Assembly (NCBI GenBank): GCA_027064565.1
Contig: JAMOPK010000351.1
Coordinates: 1 to 7,082, forward strand
Origin: Caldifarciminota bacterium
GTDB taxonomy: Bacteria > Hydrothermota > Hydrothermia > B15-G9
Length of the DNA: 7,082 nt
Reading direction: 5' to 3'
In this document: positions 1-7,082 of the stretch, one piece after another
Position numbering within the stretch: the stretch's first letter is position 1
How the letters are laid out: every line of letters begins with the position of its first letter
Position numbers and translations under genes: made by a program
The notes under the pieces: generated by a model
What the model saw: the letters and a program-made list of their open reading frames with translations, nothing else
Databases searched by the model: none
Told to the model about the DNA's origin: nothing

Positions 1-279
1 GGTGTGGACGTCGCCAGCGAAGAGCAGCTGGTCAGGCTCATCACCGACATCCACAAAAAGAAAGGCCTGACAACGATTTTCGTAACCCACAACGTCAACC
101 CCATACTCGACCACATCGACAAAGTCGTCCTCCTTGGCGTTGGGTTTCACATGATCGGAGGGCGTGAAGTCCTGTTCGATCGAAATGTGCTGAGGCGGGT
201 TTACGGCCGGGAGGTGGACATCATCTGCACGCAGGAGCAGCGGTTTTACATCCTGCCGGAGGATCACCACCATGAGTAG
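1..279 (+). CDS. Metal ABC transporter ATP-binding protein, C-terminal 92 residues (5' end outside window)
   Basis: This is the end of a cytoplasmic ABC ATPase that would power a membrane permease for zinc, manganese or a similar metal. The frame is open from base 1. It begins with GVD, which fits the D-loop just after a Walker B motif that must lie upstream. The H-loop follows as TIFVTHN, with the switch histidine at visible residue 30. The rest matches the usual tail of ZnuC/MntA-type ATPases, with a LRRVYG segment and a final DHHHE cluster that could touch metal. A GTG at base 4 is only codon 2 of the visible frame and is not the real start, since the Walker A, Q-loop and signature regions are missing. 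The stop codon overlaps the start of the permease gene by 8 bp, so the two are translated as a pair. The family is clear; the metal is inferred from family resemblance and the neighbour. Confidence 0.9.
   Translation, partial: GVDVASEEQLVRLITDIHKKKGLTTIFVTHNVNPILDHIDKVVLLGVGFHMIGGREVLFDRNVLRRVYGREVDIICTQEQRFYILPEDHHHE
258..263 (+). promoter_or_regulatory. Ribosome binding site of the permease gene
   Basis: GGAGGA lies 8 nt before the ATG at base 272, inside the last codons of the ATPase gene. It fixes the permease start and supports translational coupling between the two overlapping genes. Confidence 0.8.
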
Positions 280-1057
280 CTTCATCGTCAATGCGATAGT
301 CATTGCCGTGCTGGTCGGAGCGCTCCTGCCGCTCGTCGGCTCATTTGCGCTTCTGCGGAAATCCACGTTTTTCGGTGCCGGCATAGCGCACACAGCGTTT
401 GCGGGTGCGGCCTTCGGGATTGCCTTCGGCATTGAGCCGCTCTGGACTGCCATGCTCTTTGCTCTTGTCTCGGCCGTGGGGATCTGGTATTTCACCCTGA
501 AGGGCAAGTTAACGCACGATGCCAGCATCGGGGTGTTCTTCTCGGTGTCAATGGCGTTCGGAATCCTGTTCCTCTCCCGAACCGGCAACTACGCCGCGGA
601 TGCCATGACCTACCTCGTTGGAAACGTCCTTGCTGTGACGTCGCAGGACATCGTTGTCGTGGCCGTCACTCTGGTGGTTATCGCCCTTGCGGTTGTGGTG
701 TTCTGGAAGGAGCTTTTTCTCGCCACTCTGAGCGAGGAGCTTGCGAGGGCCAGCGGCCTGCGGGTGGAGGTCATCTCGTTCGGAGTAACCATTGGGATGA
801 CAGTGGCTGTCGTCGTGACACTCAAGGCGGTGGGCACGCTCCTGCTGTTCGGATTGCTGGTCATGCCGGCCGCAGCGGCCTACCAGCTCACCAGAAGGCT
901 CTCGTCCATGATCCTCCTTGCATGCGGGTTCGGGGTCGTCTCAGGCCTGATCGGCACCCTGATCTCCATTCAGGTTGACCTGCCCACCGGACCGATGATC
1001 GTCATAACCGCCTTCATAATCATGTTGATTTCGGGATGGATAGCGCGGCACAGGTGA
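272..1057 (+). CDS. Metal ABC transporter permease, ABC-3 (ZnuB/MntB) family
   Basis: This 261-residue integral membrane protein forms the channel of a metal-uptake ABC transporter. Its length is normal for the family, and it has about eight hydrophobic segments, for example residues 5-28, 55-75, 85-101, 126-145, 168-183, 187-204, 212-232 and 240-257. Family landmarks are the LLRKSTFFGAGIAH segment (27-40), TYLVGNVLAVT (113-123), the cytoplasmic coupling region around LARASGLRV (157-165), the GTLLLFGLLVMPAAAAYQLTRR region (188-209) and the DLPTGP turn (236-241). From memory, E. coli ZnuB reads GDTLAH and FGDLLAVT at the first two places, so two acidic residues are replaced here by Ala36 and Asn118. 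The ATG at 272 has a strong ribosome binding site and overlaps the ATPase gene. A solute-binding protein and the rest of the ATPase gene are expected to the left of the window. The metal cannot be told from the sequence; zinc and manganese are the likeliest. Confidence 0.93.
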   Translation: MSSFIVNAIVIAVLVGALLPLVGSFALLRKSTFFGAGIAHTAFAGAAFGIAFGIEPLWTAMLFALVSAVGIWYFTLKGKLTHDASIGVFFSVSMAFGILFLSRTGNYAADAMTYLVGNVLAVTSQDIVVVAVTLVVIALAVVVFWKELFLATLSEELARASGLRVEVISFGVTIGMTVAVVVTLKAVGTLLLFGLLVMPAAAAYQLTRRLSSMILLACGFGVVSGLIGTLISIQVDLPTGPMIVITAFIIMLISGWIARHR

Positions 1058-1062
1058 CAGGT

Positions 1063-4000
1063 TCACGGCCCGACGTATCTTACGCGGCTGCCGTGCTCAG
1101 GGTCCTTTTCCACGATGAAATAGGCCGGCAACAGTTCCCGATAGGCCTCGACATGTGTGATCATGCCGATGACGCGCCCCTCACGCATCATCTCTTCCAG
1201 CACGCGTCCGACGACAAGCTGGCGCTCAGGGTCGAGGCTCCCAAACCCTTCATCGATGAAGAAAAAGTCGATGGGATGCGCTCTGATCCGCTGGATGTGG
1301 CTTGAGAGCGCAAGGGCGAGTGAGAATGAGACCATGAATTTCTCGCCGCCTGACAGGGTTTTGACCGAGCGGCTGCCACCGTTCATGGTATCGATCACCT
1401 GAAAATCGAGGTCAGGGGCAGGCCGGTCGAGCATGAGCCGGCCGTCGGTAAGCCTCTCCAGCAGCCGATTGGCCTCCATGATGACCTCAGTGAGCATGAA
1501 CCTTGAAGCGAATTTGACAAGCGCTTTCCCGTGCAAAAGGGATTCGAGTTTTTCGAGGAGGTTGAGTTCCGGCTCGACTTCCCGCATCTCCTCCCTGAGC
1601 TTTCGGGCGGCGGCGATGTCGTCCTTCAGCCTCTGGATGCTGCCTCGAAGCTCGCCGAGGGTGTGTTTGAGTTCGTCGATCCGATGCTCAAGCCTTTCAA
1701 TGGCTTTTTGGACTTTTCCGTGCATCTGTGCGGCGTATTCGGGCGAAACCGCGGATTCCCTTAACTCGTCTTCAAGCCGCTGAACCTCAGACTCAAGCTT
1801 CGCTTTCTGCTCGTCCCACGCCTTTATTCGGTCTTCCATTTGTCGGCGTTGTTTCAGCGGCATGAGCATGGACTTAAGCTCCTCGATGCCCACACCCCGT
1901 GATGATGCCTCCTGCTCCAGTTTCAGACGGACGTCCTCAAAATCCTGCTTTTTCAGTTTCAGGGACGATTCAATGGACTGGACATCCGATTTCAGGCGTT
2001 CGTGGCGTTCGTTGATGTCGTGAAGCCTGTCCCTGAGCGCTTTCAGGTGCCCGTCAAGCTCTATTTTCTCGCGCGAAAGCGCCTCCTCAAGCTCGTTCGG
2101 GGACCCTTCGCCGATGAGTTCGCGGACCCTGCGTTTCAGCTCCTTCAACTGGTTCCTGATGGATGAGCGCTGTCCGTCAAGGCGGGCACGTTTGCTTTCC
2201 ATCTCCGCAATGGTCATGTCCAGTTCCCTGAGCTGGCTGTTCAGCTCGTCCATTTTCGTCTGAATTCCTCCGATTTCGGCATGCAGTTCGTTCAGCTCTT
2301 TGAGCAGTTTTGCCCTCTCCCGTGCCTTGCGGACAGCCTGAATGGCGATTTTTTCGAGGTCAGCCGAGTCCGGAGTGATCCCGAGGAGCGAGGCGATGCC
2401 CTTCCGCAGCTCCCTGCCCCGTCTTTCTATCTCCCTGAGCCGTTCTTCCATCGATTGTGCCGATGAAACCTCTTTCGTGATGGCGAGGATAAACTTGTCC
2501 AGTTCCGTGATCTGCTTTTTGAGTTCCTCGATCTTTCGGCGGATGGTCTTCTCAAGCCCGGGATTGACGGGCAGGGCAGGGGAGGGGTGATGGACGGCCC
2601 CACACACCGGGCAGGGTTCACCCTCCCTGAGTTCGGCGGCAAGGAGCGCTGCCCGTTCTCTCTTTTCGTATTCCCGAAGCTCGTTCTCAGCTGATTCCAA
2701 CTTCAGGCGCAGCGATTCCCGGCGGTTGGCGAGTTCGTCGTGGAGGGCATCGAGCCCGACGCTCATCGGCTCGCCGAAAAAGCTGAGCCATTTCCCGGAA
2801 ATCGATTTTCGGGTGATCTCCAGCTGTTTCCGCACCCTGCGGAACTCGTCGCGTGCTGATTCGAGGCTCCGCATGGCGGAGTCAATCTCAGCTATCTCGC
2901 TGTCGCTGAGGCCCGTTTCGAGGGCGCTCAGCTTTTCTTGATGGCGCTTTATCTTATCCTCGATCCCCTTCAGCTTTTCCCTGAGCGAAGGGATCTTTTT
3001 GTCGGCCAATTTCCCGCGCTCGGCCTCCCGCTTCCTCAGTCCGGATTCCACCTTTTTAAGCTCCCTTTCGACAGTTTTGAGTTCGCCGTTCAGCTTTGAG
3101 ATCGCATCCATCGTCTCCCTGGCCTGTTTGATCCGCTCCTGCATCGCCGCAATCTCCGAAATCCGCTTGTTATAGCGATTCTCGAACTCCTCTAACTCCT
3201 TTTCCGCCGAATCCACGAGGCGTTCAACCTTCTCTAACTCCGTTTTACGCCGCACAAGTTCCTTCTCAAGGCGGTCTATCTCTCCGGTCAGGGAATCATA
3301 CCGCTCGAATGGATCCTCAAGATGCGCAAGTTCCTGAGCGGTTTTTAGTTTACCTCTTAACTTTTCAATTTCAGGGGCTTCCGAGAGGTGTCTTTTCAGC
3401 TGTTCGGTGGCCTGCCTGAGCTTTTCCCATCTCTCGAGCACGGTCGAGAGTCGCCTTTCGGTGTCCTGAAGCCTTTTCAGGCCTGTTTCCAGAATGCCGA
3501 TGAGTTTCCTCGTCCTCGTCTGCTCCTCCTGAAGCGTTTTCAGCCGTTCGGGAGTGGCGTCGGCCAGTCGCTCAAGCGAGCGACTTATGCCTTCCATGCG
3601 AGCTCTCAGCTCCCCGATCCTGTCTTTGACGGTGTCCTGAAGAGGCGTACCGTAGAGTTCGAGGTTGAAGATACGTTCGAGCATCTCTGCGCGCTTGCTG
3701 CCCTGAAGTTCCAGAAACGCCGCAAATTTGCCCTGAGGCAGGATGACCACACGGGTGAAGTCCTGAAACGAGAGGCCTCCGAGCGCCCTGTCGATGAATT
3801 TCTGGAATTCCTGACGTTTCTCGGCCACGGGCCGCCATCTGCCGTCGATGTGCTGGTAGGCGGTGAGGGACGACGATTTTTGGGAAAACGACCTTGTGAT
3901 GCGGTATCTTTTGCCGCCCGCCTCGAAGGTGAAATCCACGTCGATCCTGCCGACCTGAGGGTTGACGGCCTCTTTGAGCGATGGGCCGAGCCGTTCGATG

Positions 4001-4164
4001 CGGCCGTAAAGCGCGAAGGTGATGGCGTCGAGGATGGTCGATTTCCCATGTCCGGTTTTGCCCAGAATACCGAAAATGCCATTTTTGATGGCCCGCTCGA
4101 AATCCACTTCCACCGGGCGGATGTAACTGTGCAGTCCTACGAATTTCAGGCGAATGGGTTTCAT
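1063..4164 (-). CDS. sbcC: SbcC-type exonuclease ATPase subunit (Rad50-like SMC family)
   Basis: SbcC pairs with the nuclease SbcD to process DNA ends and hairpins in the cytoplasm. The protein has 1033 residues, close to E. coli SbcC (about 1050). Order of parts: an N-terminal ATPase half with Walker A GKTGHGKST (35-43) and Q-loop Gln144 in ILPQGKF; a long charged coiled coil from about 185; the zinc hook CPVC (Cys518, Cys521) at the exact middle; a second coiled coil to about 860; then the C-terminal ATPase half with signature LSGGE (937-941), Walker B FFFIDE (967-972, catalytic Glu972), D-loop SLD (976-978) and switch His1004 in ITHV. All key residues are present, so it should be active. 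The ATG at 4164 is secure: an in-frame TAG lies only two codons upstream, and the sequence from residue 2 already matches the family start (MKPIRLKFVGLHSY). No clear Shine-Dalgarno sequence precedes it. There is no sbcD on either side in this window, although the pair is usually adjacent. Confidence 0.96.
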   Translation of the reverse strand: MKPIRLKFVGLHSYIRPVEVDFERAIKNGIFGILGKTGHGKSTILDAITFALYGRIERLGPSLKEAVNPQVGRIDVDFTFEAGGKRYRITRSFSQKSSSLTAYQHIDGRWRPVAEKRQEFQKFIDRALGGLSFQDFTRVVILPQGKFAAFLELQGSKRAEMLERIFNLELYGTPLQDTVKDRIGELRARMEGISRSLERLADATPERLKTLQEEQTRTRKLIGILETGLKRLQDTERRLSTVLERWEKLRQATEQLKRHLSEAPEIEKLRGKLKTAQELAHLEDPFERYDSLTGEIDRLEKELVRRKTELEKVERLVDSAEKELEEFENRYNKRISEIAAMQERIKQARETMDAISKLNGELKTVERELKKVESGLRKREAERGKLADKKIPSLREKLKGIEDKIKRHQEKLSALETGLSDSEIAEIDSAMRSLESARDEFRRVRKQLEITRKSISGKWLSFFGEPMSVGLDALHDELANRRESLRLKLESAENELREYEKRERAALLAAELREGEPCPVCGAVHHPSPALPVNPGLEKTIRRKIEELKKQITELDKFILAITKEVSSAQSMEERLREIERRGRELRKGIASLLGITPDSADLEKIAIQAVRKARERAKLLKELNELHAEIGGIQTKMDELNSQLRELDMTIAEMESKRARLDGQRSSIRNQLKELKRRVRELIGEGSPNELEEALSREKIELDGHLKALRDRLHDINERHERLKSDVQSIESSLKLKKQDFEDVRLKLEQEASSRGVGIEELKSMLMPLKQRRQMEDRIKAWDEQKAKLESEVQRLEDELRESAVSPEYAAQMHGKVQKAIERLEHRIDELKHTLGELRGSIQRLKDDIAAARKLREEMREVEPELNLLEKLESLLHGKALVKFASRFMLTEVIMEANRLLERLTDGRLMLDRPAPDLDFQVIDTMNGGSRSVKTLSGGEKFMVSFSLALALSSHIQRIRAHPIDFFFIDEGFGSLDPERQLVVGRVLEEMMREGRVIGMITHVEAYRELLPAYFIVEKDPEHGSRVRYVGP
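1064..1095. terminator. Bulged hairpin at the convergent gene junction, possible shared transcription end
   Basis: The outer arms CACGGC (1064-1069) and GCCGTG (1090-1095), middle arms CCG (1070-1072) and CGG (1085-1087), and inner arms CGTA (1074-1077) and TACG (1081-1084) close a TCT loop. This gives 13 pairs with a 1-nt bulge at 1073 and a 2-nt bulge at 1088-1089. It starts 7 nt after the permease stop codon and lies in the last codons of sbcC, including part of its stop. Neither side has an immediate T-run; on the plus strand the nearest T-rich bases are about 11 nt further on. A role in ending or stabilising transcripts is inferred. Confidence 0.35.
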
Positions 4165-4174
4165 GGTGAGCTAA

Positions 4175-4180
4175 ATTTTA
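4175..4180 (-). promoter_or_regulatory. Candidate -10 element for sbcC
   Basis: TAAAAT on the minus strand matches the bacterial -10 consensus at five of six bases, in an AT-rich stretch between the upstream hairpin and the sbcC start. It would place transcription start about 4-5 nt before the ATG, giving an almost leaderless mRNA. The bases 17 nt further upstream are GGGCGG, inside the hairpin, so no -35 element is visible. This is a weak candidate. Confidence 0.2.
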
Positions 4181-4194
4181 AGGCAGATATTAAA

Positions 4195-4215
4195 GGGCCG
4201 CCCGAAGGGCGGCCC
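4195..4215 (-). terminator. Intrinsic terminator of the RND efflux gene
   Basis: A perfect 9-bp GC-only inverted repeat is present: GGGCCGCCC (4195-4203) and GGGCGGCCC (4207-4215), with a 3-nt loop that reads TTC on the minus strand. On the minus strand the stem is followed at once by TTTAATAT, a short T-rich tail, whereas on the plus strand it is followed by GTCTGACC. This gives the direction. The RND stop codon lies 33 nt before the stem. The tail is short, so some readthrough into sbcC, whose ATG is 30 nt beyond the stem, is plausible. Confidence 0.75.
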
Positions 4216-4248
4216 GTCTGACCTGAAGGAGGTTGAAAAAGGCGGCTC

Positions 4249-7082
4249 TTATTCTTTCTGAGGCGGCTTGATACCCTCGAAAATGGAATAGACCGCAGGA
4301 ATGACGAAAAGCGTCAATAACGTTGAGACTAACAGACCGCCGATTACGGTTACGGCCATCGGTGCGCGCATTTCGGCTCCCTCGCTGTGAGATATAGCCA
4401 TCGGAAGCATTCCGAAGATGGTAGTGATGGCGGTTATCAGGATCGGTCTCAGCCTCCGGCTCGCCCCTTTGATCACCGCCTCGAAAGCATCGACGCCTCT
4501 ATCCCTCAAGGTCTTGATGTAATCGATCATCACGATTGCGTTGTTGACCACAATTCCCGATAGGATCAGCACGCCAACAAGGGACGGCACGGAGATAGAT
4601 GCTTTCGTAAGTAGAAGAGCCAGAATGACGCCGATCAGGGCGAAGGGCACAGTGAACATCACTATAAACGGGTCGCGGAAGGATTCAAAGAGTGCGGCCA
4701 TCACCATGTAGACCAGAATAATAGCAGCAATTATTGCGTATCCCATGGATTTCAACATGTCCTTGATCTGCTCGAACTCACCGCCATATTCAATGGAGTA
4801 ACCAGTTGGTAGCACGAGGTTTGAAAGGTCTTTTTCCACGTCGCGCATCACCTCTCCGGTGCTTCTGCCCTTCACGTCGCCGAGGATTTCGATCATTCGG
4901 GACTGTTTTTCACGCTCGATTTTCACCGGGCCTTTTGAGAAAGTTATCGTCGCGACTTCCTCCAGAGGCACGAAATTACCCATCGCTGTTTTGACGGGGA
5001 TGCGTTTGATTTCCTGAAGCTCATCGACGTCGGATTTGGGGAACCTGACGATGATGTCGATGTCTTCGCCCTTCTGCTTGACCCATGTAGCGAACTGGCC
5101 CTTTGTTGCGGCCTGAACCTGAGTCTCGATCATGGCCGGGACGAGTCCGTAACGTGCAGCCCGCTCTTTGTCGATGTGAATCTGTATCTGAGGCTTGGAC
5201 TCTTCAAGCGAGAGGTGAATGTTGTAAGCGCCATCCACAGAGGCAACTTTGTCCTTAACGACATTGGCTATACCTTTGAGCATGTTCAGGTCGTTTCCGT
5301 AGATTTTGATGTCGATCGGGCTCTTGCCGCCGGTGTAGGCCATGGTAAGGAAGTTTAGCCTTTCCACGTTAGCACCTTTGTAAAGCGGGAGGCTGGCAAT
5401 GACATCCTTCATCACCTCATACGATTTCCGTTTCCGTTCTTTACTCTCCTTGAAGACTGCGAAAATCATGGACTGGTTGGTTCCGGATGCGCCCATGATA
5501 GTGCTTAATCCTTCAGCTCCCTCTCCAACAATGGTTCCAGCATGCTTAATTTCGGGATGGGATAGGAGGAGTTGCTCGATCTGGTGCGAATAGTTGGCTG
5601 TCTCCTCGAGTCTGGTGCCGGTTGGCAGACTCACTTTCAACATTCCGAAACTCTGATCAATCTCAGGCATGAATCTGATGCCTATGGATGGGATCGCGAG
5701 CAGGGATATGATGAACAGAACGAGGGCGGTGATAAAGACCTTCCATTTGTTAGCTATGACACCGCTGAGCAATTTTGCGTATCTCTCACGGATGGGCAGG
5801 AACCAGGTTTCGCCGAAAGCTTTTTGGTATTCAGAAATTTTGCGTTTCTTGAGGAACACAGAGGAGAGCATGGGAATAATGGTAATAGCAACGAACAACG
5901 AAGCAAGCAGTGTGACTGCCACTGTAACAGCCATCGGTGTCGTCAATTTGCCGACCATTCCACCGACGTATATGAGTGGTAAGAAAACAACTATGTTGGT
6001 GAAAGTGGAGGACGTAATTGCCAGAGCTACTTCATTGGTGGCGTTGATTGCGGCGGTTTTCCTATCCTCACCCTCCTCTTCAAGATGGCGGGTGATGTTC
6101 TCAAGGACCACCACCGCATTATCCACCAACATTCCGACCCCCAGCGCTATCCCACCAAGCACCATCGTGTTCAGTGTGTAACCTGCGAAGTAAAGGACTA
6201 TGAATGCAATTATCACCGAAAGCGGGATGGCGAGAGCTATGATTAACGTCGGACGGATATTTCTGAGGAACAACAGGATCATAAGTGCGGCAAGCAGTGC
6301 TCCTATATAAGCATTGCTCATCGTTCTTGAGGTCACACGGCGGATAGTTTTGGATTGATCGCTGGTTACTGTGAATTCGATGTCAGGCGGGAGTGTCTTT
6401 TTGAGGACTTCCAGCTGTTCTTTTACTTTCTCGGTGACCTTAACCGTGTTCATCCCTGACTGCTTCAGCACTGCCAGTGATACAGCCTCTTTGCCATCGA
6501 GCGTCGTGAAGCCGCGTTTTTCGGAATAGGTGAGCCTTGCGCGACCGATGTCTCTCAGGTGCACCGGGACGCCGTATTTCGTGAACCCGACGATGCTGTT
6601 TTCCACATCGCTGACATCCTTGAACTGTCCGATCAGTCGGATGGTGTATTCCCTTGTGCCATGCTCCAGCCTGCCAGCGGGCATGTTCATGTTGGCGAAC
6701 ATCAGCGAACGGGAGACGTCGTCCAGGGAAAGCCCGTAATAGACCAGTTTTGCCGGGTCGATTTCCACCCACACCTGCTGATCGCGTCCACCCATCACCT
6801 GCACCTGCGCCACGCCGTCGATCTTCTCGAGAAACGGCTTCACCCGATCGTCCATCAGCTTTTTGATTTCCTCAGGTGACCTTTTGTCGGATGTGACAGC
6901 GATTTCGAGCACGGGCATCATGGACATGTCGAACTTGAGAACGAACGGCTTGTCCACGTCTCTCGGCAGGTATTTTTCAATGAGGCCTATGCGGTCACGC
7001 ACATCCTGAGCGGCAAAGTCTATGTCTTTGCCCCATTCGAACTCGACGGTGACCATTGAGACGCCTTCGTAAGAGACGGAAT
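4249..7082 (-). CDS. RND efflux transporter permease, AcrB/HAE1 type, lacking its N-terminus (runs off the window)
   Basis: This inner-membrane pump exports drugs or other hydrophobic compounds using the proton gradient, normally as a trimer with a periplasmic adaptor and an outer-membrane channel. The frame stays open to base 7082 (reading SVSYEGVS before the Met at 7056), so that Met is internal. About 85-90 residues, including the first membrane helix, are missing compared with full-length family members of about 1030. Numbered from the Met at 7056: periplasmic porter/docking region 1-246; membrane helices about 247-265, 270-290, 295-318, 343-366, 374-400 and 439-457; second periplasmic region 458-766; helices about 770-790, 796-818, 824-847, 869-889 and 898-925. 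The helix-4 proton-relay motif reads VDNAVVVLEN (311-320), and helix 10 reads GIVVNNAIVMIDY (834-846). VDNAVVVLEN favours the hydrophobe/drug group over CusA-type metal pumps. The gene ends in TAA and is followed by a terminator, so it is the last gene of its operon; adaptor and channel genes, if linked, lie to the right of the window. Confidence 0.95.
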   Translation of the reverse strand, partial: SVSYEGVSMVTVEFEWGKDIDFAAQDVRDRIGLIEKYLPRDVDKPFVLKFDMSMMPVLEIAVTSDKRSPEEIKKLMDDRVKPFLEKIDGVAQVQVMGGRDQQVWVEIDPAKLVYYGLSLDDVSRSLMFANMNMPAGRLEHGTREYTIRLIGQFKDVSDVENSIVGFTKYGVPVHLRDIGRARLTYSEKRGFTTLDGKEAVSLAVLKQSGMNTVKVTEKVKEQLEVLKKTLPPDIEFTVTSDQSKTIRRVTSRTMSNAYIGALLAALMILLFLRNIRPTLIIALAIPLSVIIAFIVLYFAGYTLNTMVLGGIALGVGMLVDNAVVVLENITRHLEEEGEDRKTAAINATNEVALAITSSTFTNIVVFLPLIYVGGMVGKLTTPMAVTVAVTLLASLFVAITIIPMLSSVFLKKRKISEYQKAFGETWFLPIRERYAKLLSGVIANKWKVFITALVLFIISLLAIPSIGIRFMPEIDQSFGMLKVSLPTGTRLEETANYSHQIEQLLLSHPEIKHAGTIVGEGAEGLSTIMGASGTNQSMIFAVFKESKERKRKSYEVMKDVIASLPLYKGANVERLNFLTMAYTGGKSPIDIKIYGNDLNMLKGIANVVKDKVASVDGAYNIHLSLEESKPQIQIHIDKERAARYGLVPAMIETQVQAATKGQFATWVKQKGEDIDIIVRFPKSDVDELQEIKRIPVKTAMGNFVPLEEVATITFSKGPVKIEREKQSRMIEILGDVKGRSTGEVMRDVEKDLSNLVLPTGYSIEYGGEFEQIKDMLKSMGYAIIAAIILVYMVMAALFESFRDPFIVMFTVPFALIGVILALLLTKASISVPSLVGVLILSGIVVNNAIVMIDYIKTLRDRGVDAFEAVIKGASRRLRPILITAITTIFGMLPMAISHSEGAEMRAPMAVTVIGGLLVSTLLTLFVIPAVYSIFEGIKPPQKE

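Noticed and set aside
3566..3585. Perfect 8-bp inverted repeat with an AAGC loop inside sbcC
   Set aside because: It encodes ordinary coiled-coil residues (SRSLERL region), has no T-run and no position-related role, so it is most likely a by-product of codon choice.
272..4164. Possible functional link between a metal (zinc-type) transporter and the zinc hook of SbcC
   Set aside because: The genes are convergent and cannot share a transcript, and the hook is universal in SbcC; adjacency alone is not evidence.
3388..4221. Long plus-strand open frame (277 codons) opposite the 5' part of sbcC
   Set aside because: It lies wholly antisense to a strongly recognised gene, shows no family resemblance or credible start signal, and is explained by the GC-biased codon use of sbcC.
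4226..4232. Perfect plus-strand AAGGAGG ribosome-site match in the spacer
   Set aside because: No start codon follows at a usable distance, so it drives no gene; it lies just downstream of the RND stop and is likely chance.
5669..6181. Plus-strand open frame (170 codons) opposite the RND gene
   Set aside because: Its translation is a shadow of the membrane helices of the pump, and nothing suggests an independent protein.
1..7082. A previously undescribed system, such as a defence island or biosynthetic cluster
   Set aside because: All four genes belong to well-known families, intergenic space totals under 100 bp, and no unknown gene, repeat array or mobile element is visible.

Overview
The window holds four protein genes in three transcription units and almost no spare DNA. 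From left to right these are: the last 92 codons of a metal-type ABC transporter ATPase, then its complete membrane permease, both on the plus strand; a complete SbcC-type exonuclease ATPase on the minus strand; and an RND-family efflux pump on the minus strand whose N-terminus runs off the right edge.

The two ABC genes overlap by 8 bp and are clearly co-transcribed. They resemble the ZnuC/ZnuB (zinc or manganese) family. Their unit meets sbcC tail to tail with only 5 bp between the stop codons, and a bulged 13-bp hairpin sits exactly on that junction. The RND gene ends 33 nt before a strong GC-rich hairpin followed by TTTAAT, which looks like an intrinsic terminator reading leftwards. The sbcC start codon lies only 30 nt beyond that hairpin, and I see no Shine-Dalgarno sequence in front of it.

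The organism is most likely a bacterium with an outer membrane, because an RND pump of this size normally works with a periplasmic adaptor and an outer-membrane channel. I cannot name a phylum. Hand-counted 60-base lines give about 63-65% GC in the permease, about 58% in sbcC and mostly 43-55% in the RND gene, with a few RND lines near 60%.

The genes look like separate housekeeping and transport functions rather than one system: metal uptake, DNA end processing and efflux. I found no mobile element, CRISPR array, tRNA or rRNA, and no convincing unknown gene. The points worth a second look are residue changes at positions usually charged in the two transporters, the hairpin at the convergent junction, the cramped sbcC leader, and the lack of sbcD beside sbcC.
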